NCBI RefSeq assembly: GCF_040802235.1
Contig: NC_133167.1
Location: 511,001 to 575,000, forward strand
Reading direction: 5' to 3'
Length of the DNA: 64,000 bases
Source of the DNA: Manis javanica
Lineage: Eukaryota > Chordata > Mammalia > Pholidota > Manidae
Part shown: one piece after another, positions 21,401-29,399 of the stretch
Layout: each line of letters begins with the position of its first letter
Position numbering within the stretch: position 1 is the first letter of the stretch
Translations under genes and position numbers: made by a program
The notes under the pieces: model-generated
Database searches by the model: none
What the model saw: the letters and a program-made list of their open reading frames with translations, nothing else
What the model was told of the DNA's origin: nothing

Positions 21401-24105
21401 CCTAGGAACCCGCCTGTCCTGTCTCCTGCAACAGCCTTTACTGCTCCTCAGGCCCAGCCCCCTCCCAGCACAGCTTTGCACGGGGGGAGCCCCGTGTCTG
21501 CGCCCAGTCCCCGCCATGGTGCACAGCAGAGTGCCCAGAAGCCCTGTGCTGGAACCTCCTGGCAGGGCAGCAGCTGCTGATAGGCCCCTGGAGCCTCTGG
21601 CCCCGCCTTCCCTGGGTCTGTGCCCGGGGGCTTCTGGCTGGCTGCGCCTTCCTTCCCTCCTGGGTCTGCAGGTCAAAGGTTACCCATCTGCCTCTGACCT
21701 GGGTTCCCAAGGAAAGGGAGTCTGCTTCCAGTCTGCCTCTGGGGCTGTTCCTCTCCGGCACCCTGGGCCACGTGTTTCCCTGCACTCAGCCTGTCTTTCC
21801 ACAGAGTATGTTTGCACTGCCATTCATTCCAACTTTAATTTTTCCTTATCTTACCTGAGAGTTTAGCTCTCGGATTTCTCGCTTCACACATTTTCTCTGC
21901 ACTTTTCCACACAACTCGGTTGTAAAGTCGTGACCTAGGCTCAGCACACTATGTCTGTCAGCAAGCATCCCACGAGCTGGGAGGGCTGCAGCCAGTTTCC
22001 ACGCGCAGTGCGGTTCCTGTGAGGACCGTGCGCCATCTGCAGGACACTCTGCCTGGGGCTGTGCTTGGCAGTGAGTGTGCCCAGCAGGGTGCAGCTCCGC
22101 CCTACCCAGGACAAGAGGGGACAGGAGGCATGGCTGCTGGTCCACAGTCTCCAGGGCGCGGGCCTCTCCAGGCTTGTGGGTGGAGGGGCCTCTGAATTTC
22201 CCCTCTTCTGACTCGGTCCGGGTCCGCTCTGCTCCTTTACCTTGTGCTCTGTCTTTGTGAGTGTGTTATTTTCTCCTGTCCTGGAGAGTATGGCTCAAGG
22301 TGCTAATTGGTGCTCCGGTTTCCTTCTCTGGGCCTTGAAGTCCCGTTGGCTCTGGTTTGCTCTTTGCGCTGGACCGTTAGTGTGGTTCTGAGAGGAAGGC
22401 CCTGGCTGGGTGCCCACCCTGGCATCTGGTGCGTCTGCAGCTCGGTCTGTCTATAGGCGGCTCCCCCCTGTGACAGGCCTGAAGGGGCCTAGCCTGGCCC
22501 CGTGAAGCCCCTGGCCTGCACCCCAGCCTGCTGTCATGTCCTTATGTTTGTGGGCAAGCACCCTTTCTCTGCCTGCATGTGGCTGTCTTCTGGTGGGTCT
22601 GAGAGGGACCAGAGCTAACCGGACCCTGTTAGCCCATCGTCCTTTTAAGTCAGCCATTTGATTTCTCTTCCCTTGTAAGGTGAGGCCTGCCTCCCTCTCT
22701 CAGGCTTCTGTCCGACCTCCCCAGAACCTGTGCTTCCTTGTCACCTTGGAACCTCGTCCCGCTGGGTCGGTGCCGGGGGCCAGGAGTCCCTAGGGCACCC
22801 CCATTTCTGACTGGATTCTCCCTCCTTAGCCCCAGGACCAAATTACCATCACAGGGTATGAAAAGAATACCGAAGCTGCTCGGGATGCTATACTGAAAAT
22901 TGTGGGTGAGCTCGAGCAGATGGTTTCTGAGGATGTCCCACTGGACCACCGTGTTCATGCCCGTATCATTGGTGCCCGTGGCAAAGCTATCCGCAAAATC
23001 ATGGACGAGTTCAAGGTGAGTCCCCAGCCCCGTCGTGAAGGGCGTGTGCAAAGGCCCGCAAGCACGGTGGGTGAGATCGGGTGTGTGCTTGCCGTCCATC
23101 CGGGCACCTCCCTCCTCACGGGCTAGGTGAAGGGGCACCAGGGACACCCTGGGGTCTTGCCTTCCTGCCTCAGCTGCTGACCATGCTGGGGGTCCGGAAG
23201 GGGTGTCATCTGTAACTCAGGTGCCTGCCCCTAGGGCAGTGGAGTCATGTGGGGCCACAGTTGTGTGCAGTTGCCCTGCACTGGCCTGCAGAAGGTGGCC
23301 TCAAAGGGGCTAATGGGTTCTGCAGCAGTCAGGCACGTGCACTCTGCGGTACCAAGGTGCTTCCCCAGTGCACTGCCCTCCCGTCCTGTTGGCAGAGGGC
23401 AGCTGTGAGCCCAGGCTTGCACACTTTACTGAACTCGCTGGGGGGAGCTCCCCACAAGCCACCATCCCCACCACACATGGTGGCAACCCTCTGGTCCAAA
23501 GACCCCGGAAGGCACTTAGCCGCCTCAGCTGCTGCTCATGTTCCTTTCAGGTGGACATTCGTTTCCCGCAGAGCGGGGCCCTAGACCCCAATTGTGTCAC
23601 TGTGACAGGGCTCCCGGAGAATGTGGAGGAGGCCATCGACCATATCCTCAACCTGGAGGAAGAATATGTGAGTCCGGGGCCAGGGAGGTCGTGCACCGCT
23701 GGAGGGGGGCCAGCAGCAGGCCAGCACGGTGGGGGTGCCCTCGCGCACCCCTGCTGCCGGCTGACTCCCCCGTGCCCACAGCTGGCTGATGTGGTGGACA
23801 GTGAGGCGCTGCAGGTGCACATGAAGCCGCCGGTGCGCGAGGAGCCCAAGGCACCGTCAAAGGGCTTCGTAGTGCGGGACGCTCCCTGGACCGCTGGCAA
23901 CGAGAAGGTCAGCTGCCGCCTTCCATGGGCCCGGGACAGGCAGACCCGGCCTCCCTCTGGGGGCCCGTGTGCCAGGGTGGCAACCCCAGTGCTAAAGCTG
24001 TGCCTTGTCTCCCCACAGGCTCCTGACATGAGCAGCTCTGAGGAATTCCCCAGCTTTGGGGCTCAGGTGGCCCCTAAGACCCTCCCTTGGGGTCCCAAAC
24101 GATAA
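3266..24105 (+). CDS. HDLBP: Vigilin, 3' part of gene (23 coding exons, residues ~152-1268)
   Basis: Vigilin is a cytoplasmic and ER-associated RNA-binding protein built almost wholly of KH domains. It binds CU-rich mRNAs, many for secreted proteins, and affects their translation and stability. Joining 23 GT-AG exons gives 1,117 codons plus a stop with no frame break, which fits residues ~152-1268 of the 1,268-residue human protein. Fourteen KH repeats can be read. Twelve keep a G-x-x-G loop (GKNG, GPKG, GKKG, GKSG, GQKG, GKGG, GTKG, GKGG, GPKG, GQKG, GRKG, GARG in order); KH2 (GPYN) and KH10 (RRGQ) are degenerate. The tail ends in LPWGPKR. The N-terminal exons lie left of the window, so the gene is partial here. 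The exon junctions are placed from splice signals plus remembered family sequence. The identification is secure. Confidence 0.97.
3592..3807 (+). CDS. HDLBP: HDLBP exon: KH2 (degenerate loop)
   Basis: The acceptor is cccttcccag and the donor AAG|gtgagg. The 72 codons run from DKRAVERLEVEK to KKIYEEK. The KH fold signature is present, but the RNA-contacting loop reads AGPYNRLV in place of GxxG. This repeat is therefore probably structural or a weak RNA binder. The same degeneracy exists in human vigilin. Confidence 0.95.
4355..4561 (+). CDS. HDLBP: HDLBP exon: KH3
   Basis: The acceptor is ctcgcttag and the donor AAG|gtcagt. The 69 codons start KKKTTTIAV and hold one full KH repeat with loop IGPKGNSL. 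Phase 0 at both ends. Confidence 0.95.
4730..4837 (+). CDS. HDLBP: HDLBP exon: KH4, first half
   Basis: 36 codons starting ANSFAVSS, with loop IGKKGQNL, ending at QQMPK|. The intron falls immediately before the next beta strand (VHIEF) of the same KH domain. Donor AAG|gtacgc. Confidence 0.95.
4838..5692 (+). other. HDLBP intron inside KH4
   Basis: 855 bases. I see no gene, RNA or repeat that I can name. Confidence 0.7.
5693..5797 (+). CDS. HDLBP: HDLBP exon: KH4, second half
   Basis: 35 codons from VHIEFTEGED to EAMVKDL complete KH4. The acceptor is cacggcag and the donor TTG|gtaggc. Phase 0. Confidence 0.95.
6142..6220 (+). CDS. HDLBP: HDLBP exon: KH5, first half
   Basis: 79 bases starting INRMDYVEIN, with loop IGKSGAN. 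The exon ends one base into a codon (A|TA, Ile), so this is one of only two phase-1 junctions in the window. Donor gtgagt. Confidence 0.95.
6221..7861 (+). other. HDLBP intron inside KH5
   Basis: 1.64 kb of unique-looking, GT-rich sequence. No feature recognised. Confidence 0.7.
7862..8001 (+). CDS. HDLBP: HDLBP exon: KH5, second half
   Basis: 140 bases. The acceptor is tacccttcag. The split Ile codon is completed, then NRIKDQYKVSV leads to LLELASRM. Donor ATG|gtaagt. Together with the previous exon it makes 73 codons. Confidence 0.95.
8002..9401 (+). other. HDLBP intron KH5-KH6
   Basis: 1.4 kb. A short stretch near 8490 ('tcaaccttggctgcatgtgc') resembles the end of a hAT-type MER element. 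There is a 10-base G run at 9030-9039. Nothing else is recognised. Confidence 0.6.
9402..9506 (+). CDS. HDLBP: HDLBP exon: KH6, first half
   Basis: 35 codons starting ENERTKDLIIEQ, with loop IGQKGERI, ending RDKFPE|. The intron again precedes the V-I-I-N-F strand. The following intron is only 129 bases. Confidence 0.95.
9636..9749 (+). CDS. HDLBP: HDLBP exon: KH6, second half
   Basis: 38 codons from VIINFPDPAQ to KMVADL. The acceptor is cttcctag and the donor CTG|gtaggg. Phase 0. Confidence 0.95.
9750..10622 (+). other. HDLBP intron KH6-KH7
   Basis: 873 bases. No feature recognised. Confidence 0.7.
10623..10709 (+). CDS. HDLBP: HDLBP exon: KH7, first half
   Basis: 29 codons starting VENSYSISVPIF, with loop IGKGGANI, ending KK|. 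The donor is AAG|gtgact, and a 155-base intron follows. Confidence 0.95.
10865..10996 (+). CDS. HDLBP: HDLBP exon: KH7, second half
   Basis: 44 codons from IREESNTKIDLP to SIQKDL. The acceptor is ctcttgtag and the donor CTG|gtaatg. Phase 0. Confidence 0.95.
10997..13739 (+). other. HDLBP intron KH7-KH8 with decayed LINE-1 sequence
   Basis: 2.74 kb. The stretches ~11215-11370 ('gctaggttttgatgtgtact') and ~12470-13080 ('tgccagacattaatcaggat', 'ctgagctttgttaggtcact') resemble old L1M 3' sequence. The rest is not recognised. Confidence 0.5.
13740..13958 (+). CDS. HDLBP: HDLBP exon: KH8
   Basis: 73 codons from ANIAEVEVCIPA to HLAEEK hold one whole KH repeat with loop IGTKGRLI. The acceptor is tgattgcag and the donor AAG|gtgggc. 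Confidence 0.95.
13959..15960 (+). other. HDLBP intron KH8-KH9
   Basis: 2.0 kb. About 14160-14300 ('agtttatgtataatgaagtt', then 'catccatgtgaccacctctg') resembles the 3' region of an old L1M element. Nothing else can be named. Confidence 0.5.
15961..16182 (+). CDS. HDLBP: HDLBP exon: KH9
   Basis: 74 codons starting QTRSFTVDIRAK hold a whole KH repeat with loop IGKGGGKI and end ALIQNL. The acceptor is cctctgcag and the donor TTG|gtaagg. The next intron is 85 bases, the shortest in the window. Confidence 0.95.
16268..16486 (+). CDS. HDLBP: HDLBP exon: KH10 (degenerate loop)
   Basis: 73 codons starting DNVVEDCMLVDP and ending QEIIEDL. The loop region reads VIRRGQVL, so the GxxG is lost as it is in human vigilin, while the surrounding KH core is kept. 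Confidence 0.95.
16487..17259 (+). other. HDLBP intron KH10-KH11
   Basis: 773 bases. No feature recognised. Confidence 0.7.
17260..17398 (+). CDS. HDLBP: HDLBP exon: KH11, first half
   Basis: 139 bases starting EAQVTMECAIPQ, with loop MGPKGSRI. The exon ends one base into a Val codon (G|TT) at a gtgggt donor. This is the second phase-1 junction. The next exon starts with an insert that other KH repeats lack. Confidence 0.94.
17399..18738 (+). other. HDLBP intron inside KH11 with L1M fragment
   Basis: 1.34 kb. About 17820-18130 carries old LINE-1 3'UTR-like sequence ('ctgaatcatttgagtgtaat', 'cattccccttgaccatttgc'). Nothing else is recognised. Confidence 0.5.
18739..18893 (+). CDS. HDLBP: HDLBP exon: KH11 acidic insert and second half
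   Basis: 155 bases. The acceptor is gtccccag. The exon opens with an acidic, low-complexity insert (HSVEPPVQENGDD, then a D/E/R-rich stretch to GSPRR) before the strand CDIIIISGR and helix KEALE. It differs from human mostly inside this insert. The donor is GAG|gttcgt, with T at +3 where A or G is usual; +5 G and +6 T are kept. Confidence 0.92.
18894..19619 (+). other. HDLBP intron KH11-KH12 with MIR-like piece
   Basis: 726 bases. At ~19045-19110 'cctcagcttccccctctgca' matches the MIR core in + orientation. Nothing else is recognised. Confidence 0.5.
19620..19724 (+). CDS. HDLBP: HDLBP exon: KH12, first half
   Basis: 35 codons starting ALVPVTIEVEVP, with loop IGQKGSGI, ending MMDEFE|. The intron lies before the VNIHV strand, at the same place as in KH4, KH6 and KH14. 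Confidence 0.95.
19928..20062 (+). CDS. HDLBP: HDLBP exon: KH12, second half
   Basis: 45 codons from VNIHVPAPELQ to QAEQEDR. The acceptor is ctatgtag and the donor CGC|gtgagt. Phase 0. Confidence 0.95.
20063..21004 (+). other. HDLBP intron KH12-KH13
   Basis: 942 bases. No feature recognised. The intron is open in some frames, but these readings show no family similarity. Confidence 0.7.
21005..21148 (+). CDS. HDLBP: HDLBP exon: KH13, first part
   Basis: 48 codons starting ALRSFKLSVTVD, with loop IGRKGAVI, ending DKDDGSQ. The acceptor is gcctgcag and the donor CAG|gtaaga. Confidence 0.95.
21149..22829 (+). other. HDLBP intron inside KH13
   Basis: 1.68 kb. No feature recognised. Confidence 0.7.
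22830..23015 (+). CDS. HDLBP: HDLBP exon: KH13 end and KH14 start
   Basis: 62 codons starting PQDQITITGYEK finish KH13, then begin KH14 (loop IGARGKAI) and end MDEFK|. It is the only exon in the window that spans two KH repeats. Confidence 0.95.
23016..23550 (+). other. HDLBP intron inside KH14
   Basis: 535 bases. No feature recognised. Confidence 0.7.
23551..23667 (+). CDS. HDLBP: HDLBP exon: KH14, second half
   Basis: 39 codons from VDIRFPQSGALD to NLEEEY. The acceptor is ttcctttcag and the donor TAT|gtgagt. Phase 0. Confidence 0.95.
23782..23907 (+). CDS. HDLBP: HDLBP exon: C-terminal tail, part 1
   Basis: 42 codons from LADVVDSEALQV to WTAGNEK, after the last KH domain. The segment looks disordered and charged. 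The acceptor is tgcccacag and the donor AAG|gtcagc. Confidence 0.95.
24019..24105 (+). CDS. HDLBP: HDLBP last coding exon with stop
   Basis: 28 codons (APDMSSSEEFPS to LPWGPKR), then TAA at 24103-24105. Two further in-frame stops (TGA, TAA) follow directly. The acceptor is ctccccacag. Confidence 0.96.
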   Translation, partial: APDMSSSEEFPSFGAQVAPKTLPWGPKR

Positions 24106-24462
24106 TGATAAAAAAGCAGAAACCTCTCCAGCCAGCTGACCTGAAGTCACCACACAATGGTTTGTCAATCCGACCCGGCGGCTGGACCCTCCATAAATCG
24201 TTGACACCCTGCCCCTGAGGTCTCGCAGTGAAACCGGGCGCCAGCCCCCAGCGTGCTCAGGACCTGCCCCTGGCTCCTGTTCCCGGGACGGTTCTCCGCT
24301 GTTGTGAACACTACCAGAGGTAACTGGACATTCGCCATAAGCTTCCTGGCCCACCCAGCATGTCAGTAAGGCTGGGGCCTCCACTCTGAGAGCTCCACGG
24401 CTGTGCCCGAGTCTCTTCCTGTGTCATGACCTCAGGAAATAAATTTCCTTGACTTTATAAAA
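24106..24462 (+). other. HDLBP: HDLBP 3' untranslated region
   Basis: About 350 bases between the stop codon and the poly(A) region. Blocks such as CACACAATGGTTTGTC and TTCCTGTGTCATGACC match the human HDLBP 3'UTR as I remember it. The exact cleavage base cannot be read from sequence alone. Confidence 0.85.
24438..24443 (+). terminator. HDLBP: HDLBP poly(A) signal AATAAA
   Basis: A canonical hexamer in CTCAGGAAATAAATTTCC. Cleavage is expected 10-25 bases downstream. A pyrimidine- and C-rich downstream stretch (CTCTTCCTTTCCCACC) follows. Confidence 0.85.
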
Positions 24463-24465
24463 GCC

Positions 24466-27400
24466 AAAACGTTCGCCCTCTTCCTTTCCCACCCCCCTTC
24501 CCCTCTGCCTGCCGTCCAGACCCTCCCTCTTGTAGAATGCAACCCCCCTTCTTCCAGCTGCCAAAAAGCCCACTTAGCCAGACCCCAGGGTGGGGAGGAA
24601 GACCCGGTGTGCCCCCCGGGAGCGCCTGGACCTAAAGGAGAGCTGTAGTGGGGCCGGTGCCGTCTGAGGCTGCCGGGTGACCAGATTCTCGGCTGGCCCT
24701 GGCTTGGCCGCACTGGGGTCTGAAAGCATCATGCATCCGCCCCGTCCCACCCGGCGCTGGAGGTCCCGTCTGGTGAGCAGAACCTGGGGGCGAGGCTTGC
24801 ACATCTGCACTCTGGGTCGGCAGTGGCTGTCACCCGGCCAAGAGGCGGGGGTGGGGAGGGGCGGCAGAGGGGAGGTGGAGGCCCCTGCCCCCTCCCTCCC
24901 TGAGGGCCCTGTGCTTTCAGACACTGAGCTCAGTGGCCTTCTTCCCGCCTCAGAACTGGGTGGCAGCGGCATCACATTCAGGGTGGTGCCAGCCCAGCCC
25001 CCACGCCTCCTGGCCCAGCCTTTCCTGGTGGTGGGGCATTTGCCGCGGCCTTGGGGCCGTCCCGTGCAGGGCTTGGTGCACGCTGGGTGGCTGTGTGCCA
25101 GCCCCGGGGCTGCCTGGAGCAGCGGGCTTCACGGGCTCAGGGTGGACAGAGGCAGGGTTGTACCTCCTCAGGTGCGTGGCAGGCCTTGGTGTAATGGTGC
25201 CCTGCCCTGGTCACGTTGAGGGTCAGCTCTGGGGAGGAAAGGCGGCCTGGCCGCAGAGAGGGAGGTGCCTCTGTGCCATGCTGCCTCCCGGGCCCTGCCC
25301 CCGAGAGGTCCTGGGGGGCCTTCCCGGAAGACCAGCAGAGGAACTGGAGCTCAGCTGACTCGAGGCTGAAATGCCCACATAGACCAGCCACGGCGCAGGC
25401 AGCCTCATGTGCCGCCCACAGGCACGGGCGAGGACGGGTGCCTTGGCTGTGTGTCCAGGGACCCAAGCCGGGGAGAAAAGGGAAGGAAGGCCCTCTCTCT
25501 CGGGGAGCCTCTCCTCTCGGCACTCTTGCTTCCCGCCCGTCACACCTGCAGGTGCTTCACGACGTCCTTCCCCGGCATCTAGCCTCCACCCTCCCCCAGA
25601 GGTAAATTTTTAATTCTCACAACAGATTTTTGCACATGCACATCTACATCTGCATTTATTGCTAAATGTCCATTTAAAAACCCCCTTTCCTAAAACAGTG
25701 CATGTAGGGTCTCACCCTGTTTTTGGTGGTTACGGGTCTGAGGTGACTGCCCCCAGGCCTCCTGTGTGGTGGTGGCAGATGCTGCCGGGACCGCCCTGTG
25801 GGTCTGGGACGTGTGCCTGTTTCCTACTTGTTAAATGTCTTCCACATCCTATGTTTCCATAACTACAATCCATCCCTTGGCCTTAACTTTGGTATTTGGA
25901 GATTATATGCAAACATGTTAAAGGATTATGAATATGGATGACACTGGAATTTTATAAATTCTGAAATAAAGCCCAAAACAGATGTGATGTGCTGGGACTC
26001 GTTTATCACGCTGCACGTGAAAGTGGGTTTCCAGCTCACTCTCGGGCAGAATCTGCGGATGGGTCTGCTCTTCAGGGACTCTCCCGGAGCACGCGGCTCA
26101 GCCCGGTGTGAGGGGCCCCCAGGGGAGCCGTGCTGGGGGCCAGCGGTGGTCCCGGGCCCCGCGTGCTCACCCTGCCCCTCCCCTTGGCTTCCGAACTCAG
26201 GCATCCAGCAGGTGCTGAGCAGCCGTGCGGGGAGAGCCCTCCACTGAGGGAGTCCCCGTCCCGGCACCCATGTGGCAGGAAATGCCTCCAGATAGGAGCT
26301 GGCATCCAGATGCCTGGGGGTGGGCTTGTCCCCTCCTTGTTGAAGCCGATGGGTTCACCCAGGGACCCGCCAGTCTGGCTCCTGACGCACCCTACACGGA
26401 GCACCAGTCCCCCAGGAGACGGGTGGAAGAGCTTAGTGGAGACGACCCCGACGGCCGAAGACGAAGCCACCTGGCAGAACGGATCATTCAGAGGCGGGAG
26501 GGGCCTCGGACGCGCCCACCTGGCACAGTGCACGGTCAGACGCGGTCAAGGCCGTGGGGGTGGCTGCTCTGGGTACTTACGTGGGAAGGGTCAGCAGGAC
26601 TGCCCCGATCACTTCATGAGAGCCCGAGGTGGGACAAGACCGTGTTCTTGAGCCACATTACTTAAAATTATAAAGTGTAAGACAACAGCAACAAAAAGGC
26701 CACTGGTGGGAAGAAAATGATGAGTTTTACAATGAGGGTACAGCACATGGTGGGGCCGAGCCCTCCGCCCGGGGCGCCTCACTGCTGCCCAAGAGCTGGC
26801 ACGCGGACACGGATGGCTCCCCTTCTGAAAGCCAGTCAGCGAGGGACAGGAGGAGGAGCGCGTGCACCCCACGACAGCCACGCAGCCCGCAAGGTGCTGC
26901 CCCCACCCCCCACCCAGGCCAGGCCGCTGCTTGAGGAGGGCGGGTCCCGGACGTGCAGCTTTCTGGAAACCACGTCCTGACAGTGCGGTCTGCCGCCGAG
27001 AGGGCCCCTGGAGGAGGCCACCATGGGCATGGCGTGTCCCCCGTGTCAGTCCGGGGCGACTGGTGACGGCAGAGGAGGAGGAGGAACCTGGCGTCCCCCA
27101 AACCCCACCCCCGTCCGTGGGCAGCGAGTCCACAGAAAGCAGACGCAGAGCCTGGTGAAGCCCATCAGCTCATGGACTCTTCTCCCAGTTTTGAAAACAA
27201 TGAAAGACAAAAGCTTCTGGAAGGAGCTGCACCAAGGGTCTCAGGAACATCCTCTCCTGAGTGTCTCCCTGGTGTAGGGGAAACTCCCATCTCCTGGGCA
27301 TTCCCAGGCGCCTCTGCTCTGGGTCCGCACTGGCCCCAGGCTGGAGGCTGAGGGGGACGCCACACAGGCGTGTGGCTGGGCGGGGGAGGCGCTGGGGGAC

Positions 27401-28328
27401 GCGGCCTCCCGCTGGTCTGCCGCGGTAAGGTTAAGGGGTGCTCCAAGGCTGCTGCCAGTGGCTAGGAGGAGAAGGGGGGCTCTGTGCAAGAAAGGAGAAG
27501 ACGGAATCAAGGGGCCTTAGCAGATAAAGGGGAGGGTGGGGTGGTGAGGTGACTCCTGGCTGTGACCTGGAACCCCAGGGGTACGGGGGCCATGTTGTAG
27601 GCAGGACCATGTGGCCAGTAGGAAGAGGCAGGGGCAGGAAAGCCTGGAGCTGGGGGTGGGTCCCAAAGCACAGCAGCTTGACTGACACATGAACTGTGGT
27701 GTGTCAGGGCTGAGGGGCAAGTGGCCGCATGAGCAGGAGAGACCGGGGTGCAGGCCATACCTAGGCCAGCGAGCGCGGCTGGGGAGGTTCAGGGGGCTGC
27801 TGGGGGGTGGGGGGTCCCAGGAGGACTGTGCTCTGAGGGTGGAGTGAGGAGTGGGAGGGGAGCTGCGGCCAGCCAGCCCCGAGATGGTGATGGGAGCCCT
27901 CTGCAGGCCGCAGGGTACCCCGCACCTGGTGCTGCTGCAGTCAGCTGCCTCCGGGACTCTGGGGGTGCCGTCCCAGGACCCCGGGAGGCAGGGCGTATGG
28001 CAGAGGCCCCCGGCAGTAAAGGATGCCGCAGCCCTGCGGCCGGGAGGGGCAGGAGGTGAGCAGTGGCTTCTGAGGCTGTGAGCTCCTGCCGAGGCCTCCC
28101 TGTGCGCCTGGCTGCAGGTCCCTCAGCAGCTGACTCTTGGTGACCCCCAAGATCTCAGGAGAGGAGCTCCCGGCAGCCGAGGCTGTGGACCCAGACTCAT
28201 CTCTGAGCCTGGGGCAGCTGTCCTTCCTGCTGTCTGTTCCACAGAGAGCCTGTCTCCGGGAGAGGGCGGACCTCATGAGCGGGGGACCTCACTGCCCTGG
28301 CTCCCAGGGGGCTGGGGCGGGGGCTCAC
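24466..28328. other. GC-rich intergenic interval, HDLBP to ANO7 relic
   Basis: 3.9 kb between the HDLBP poly(A) region and the first ANO7-like block. The open frames here look like GC-content artefacts: no domain, no consistent splice structure and no known homolog in memory. An AT-rich stretch at ~25600-25990 may be an old repeat that I cannot name. The end of the ancestral ANO7 gene may lie near 28.1 kb, but no match there is convincing. Confidence 0.6.
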
Positions 28329-28446
28329 CTCGTTCTCAGCCAGTGCCTGCGTGGCCAGGTAGTACTCCCACTTCCCCTTAACTCCAGGGACTCAGGAATG
28401 TGGACACCAGGAGGTGAAGGGCCTGGCCTTTGGAGAACACCACGTG
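28329..28446 (-). pseudogene. ANO7: ANO7 relic exon 'HVVF...LAENE'
   Basis: Both splice sites survive: acceptor CCCCTACCAG and donor GAG|GTGAGC. HVVFSKGQALHLLV at the start and YYLATQALAENE at the end match human, but they lie in different frames, and a TAA occurs in the first frame between them. The exon is 118 bases against an expected multiple of three (~120). Confidence 0.85.
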
Positions 28447-28559
28447 CTGGTAGGGGAGGGGCACCCCTTAGTGAGACAACGCCCAGACGGGTCTGGGTGG
28501 CCAGAAGGGCTGAGCTGGAGACCACCCACCTCCCGTGGCCCTGGGAGCTGCCCTGGGAC

Positions 28560-28660
28560 ACGAAGCACCGCCGAGGCCAGATGGGGGTCATCAGCTCCAC
28601 TCTACAGACTGGGAAATGGAGATACAGAGAGCTGTGAGCTGACAAAGGTCACGTGAGCTC
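28560..28660 (-). repeat. MIR remnant
   Basis: 'ctctacagactgggaaatgg' and 'gctgacaaaggtcacgtgag' are the reverse-strand MIR core. The fragment lies in the former ANO7 intron. Confidence 0.6.
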
Positions 28661-28775
28661 GCCCCACACTTGGTGGTTTTGGGCAAAGCATCCCAGGGAG
28701 GGGGGCGGGCATGGTGCTAGGCTAGAGAGTGCCAGTGGGAGAAGCCCACGGGGGAGCTGGGCGGGCCTCGGCTGC

Positions 28776-28864
28776 CTTAAACACGACGATGGGCAGCGCG
28801 GAGGGCCCGGAGGTGCCAGTGGGTTGGGGAGTGGTGCCCATCGTCCTCCCTGAAAGCCCGGCGC
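28776..28864 (-). pseudogene. ANO7: ANO7 relic exon 'RAFREDDGHH'
   Basis: The acceptor TCCCGCAG is kept. RRAFREDDGHHSPTHWHLRA matches human RAFRDDDGHYSQTYWNLLA. A frame change follows, after which LPIVVFK matches the LAFVIVFE segment in another frame. The donor is GC (AAG|GCAGCC), not GT. Confidence 0.8.
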
Positions 28865-29399
28865 CTGCGGGAGACGTGGCTGGCGGGAGGGGAGGGCTGG
28901 TTGCCGGCGGCACGTGCCTTTCTTTCTCCACCGTTCCTTCCCCTAGTCCTGACCGTCGGCCTGGCTTGCCACCGAGCGCACCTGAAGCAGGAACTGCTCC
29001 CAGGCGGGACACCCCGACCCTTCTTCAGCTTTGACCACTGTGGTTTCAGAAGGGTGGAAGGGCTGGGCTGCCCCATGCCCCTACCAGGCTAAACTGGGCC
29101 CCAGAGTGGCAAATACCTATTTTCTGGTAGGTGTGACAGTCCAATAAAGTGCTTCTCTAGGTGATGTCAACCTACCTACACTATGAAAACGTGCCATTGT
29201 ATGAGGTGGGCGGTCTGCTCTGCTCAGTGGCGCCCTGCCCAGCACAGCTCTCCTTACTGACCAGCACGATGTTCAGCTCTGCTACTGCGGATTGAAGGGT
29301 CATCTTGTTATCCTTTGACATCTTAAGTGTATTTGTATTGTAAGAGATGACATTCTTATATCTTATAACATAAGCTTACAGGTAGTTGCCCTCCATGGA

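Noticed and set aside
20486-21580. 364-codon + strand open frame
   Set aside because: It is intron reading through the HDLBP KH13 exon (21005-21148); only that exon is coding.
22650-23147. 165-codon - strand open frame over HDLBP KH13/KH14 exon
   Set aside because: Antisense shadow of the conserved coding exon at 22830-23015.
28120-28190. Possible last ANO7 coding exon (GVTKSQLL against VPKASQL)
   Set aside because: The location is right, but similarity is limited to a few residues and no splice acceptor or stop supports it.
29141-29146. AATAAA on + strand
   Set aside because: No + strand gene precedes it, so it is a chance hexamer.
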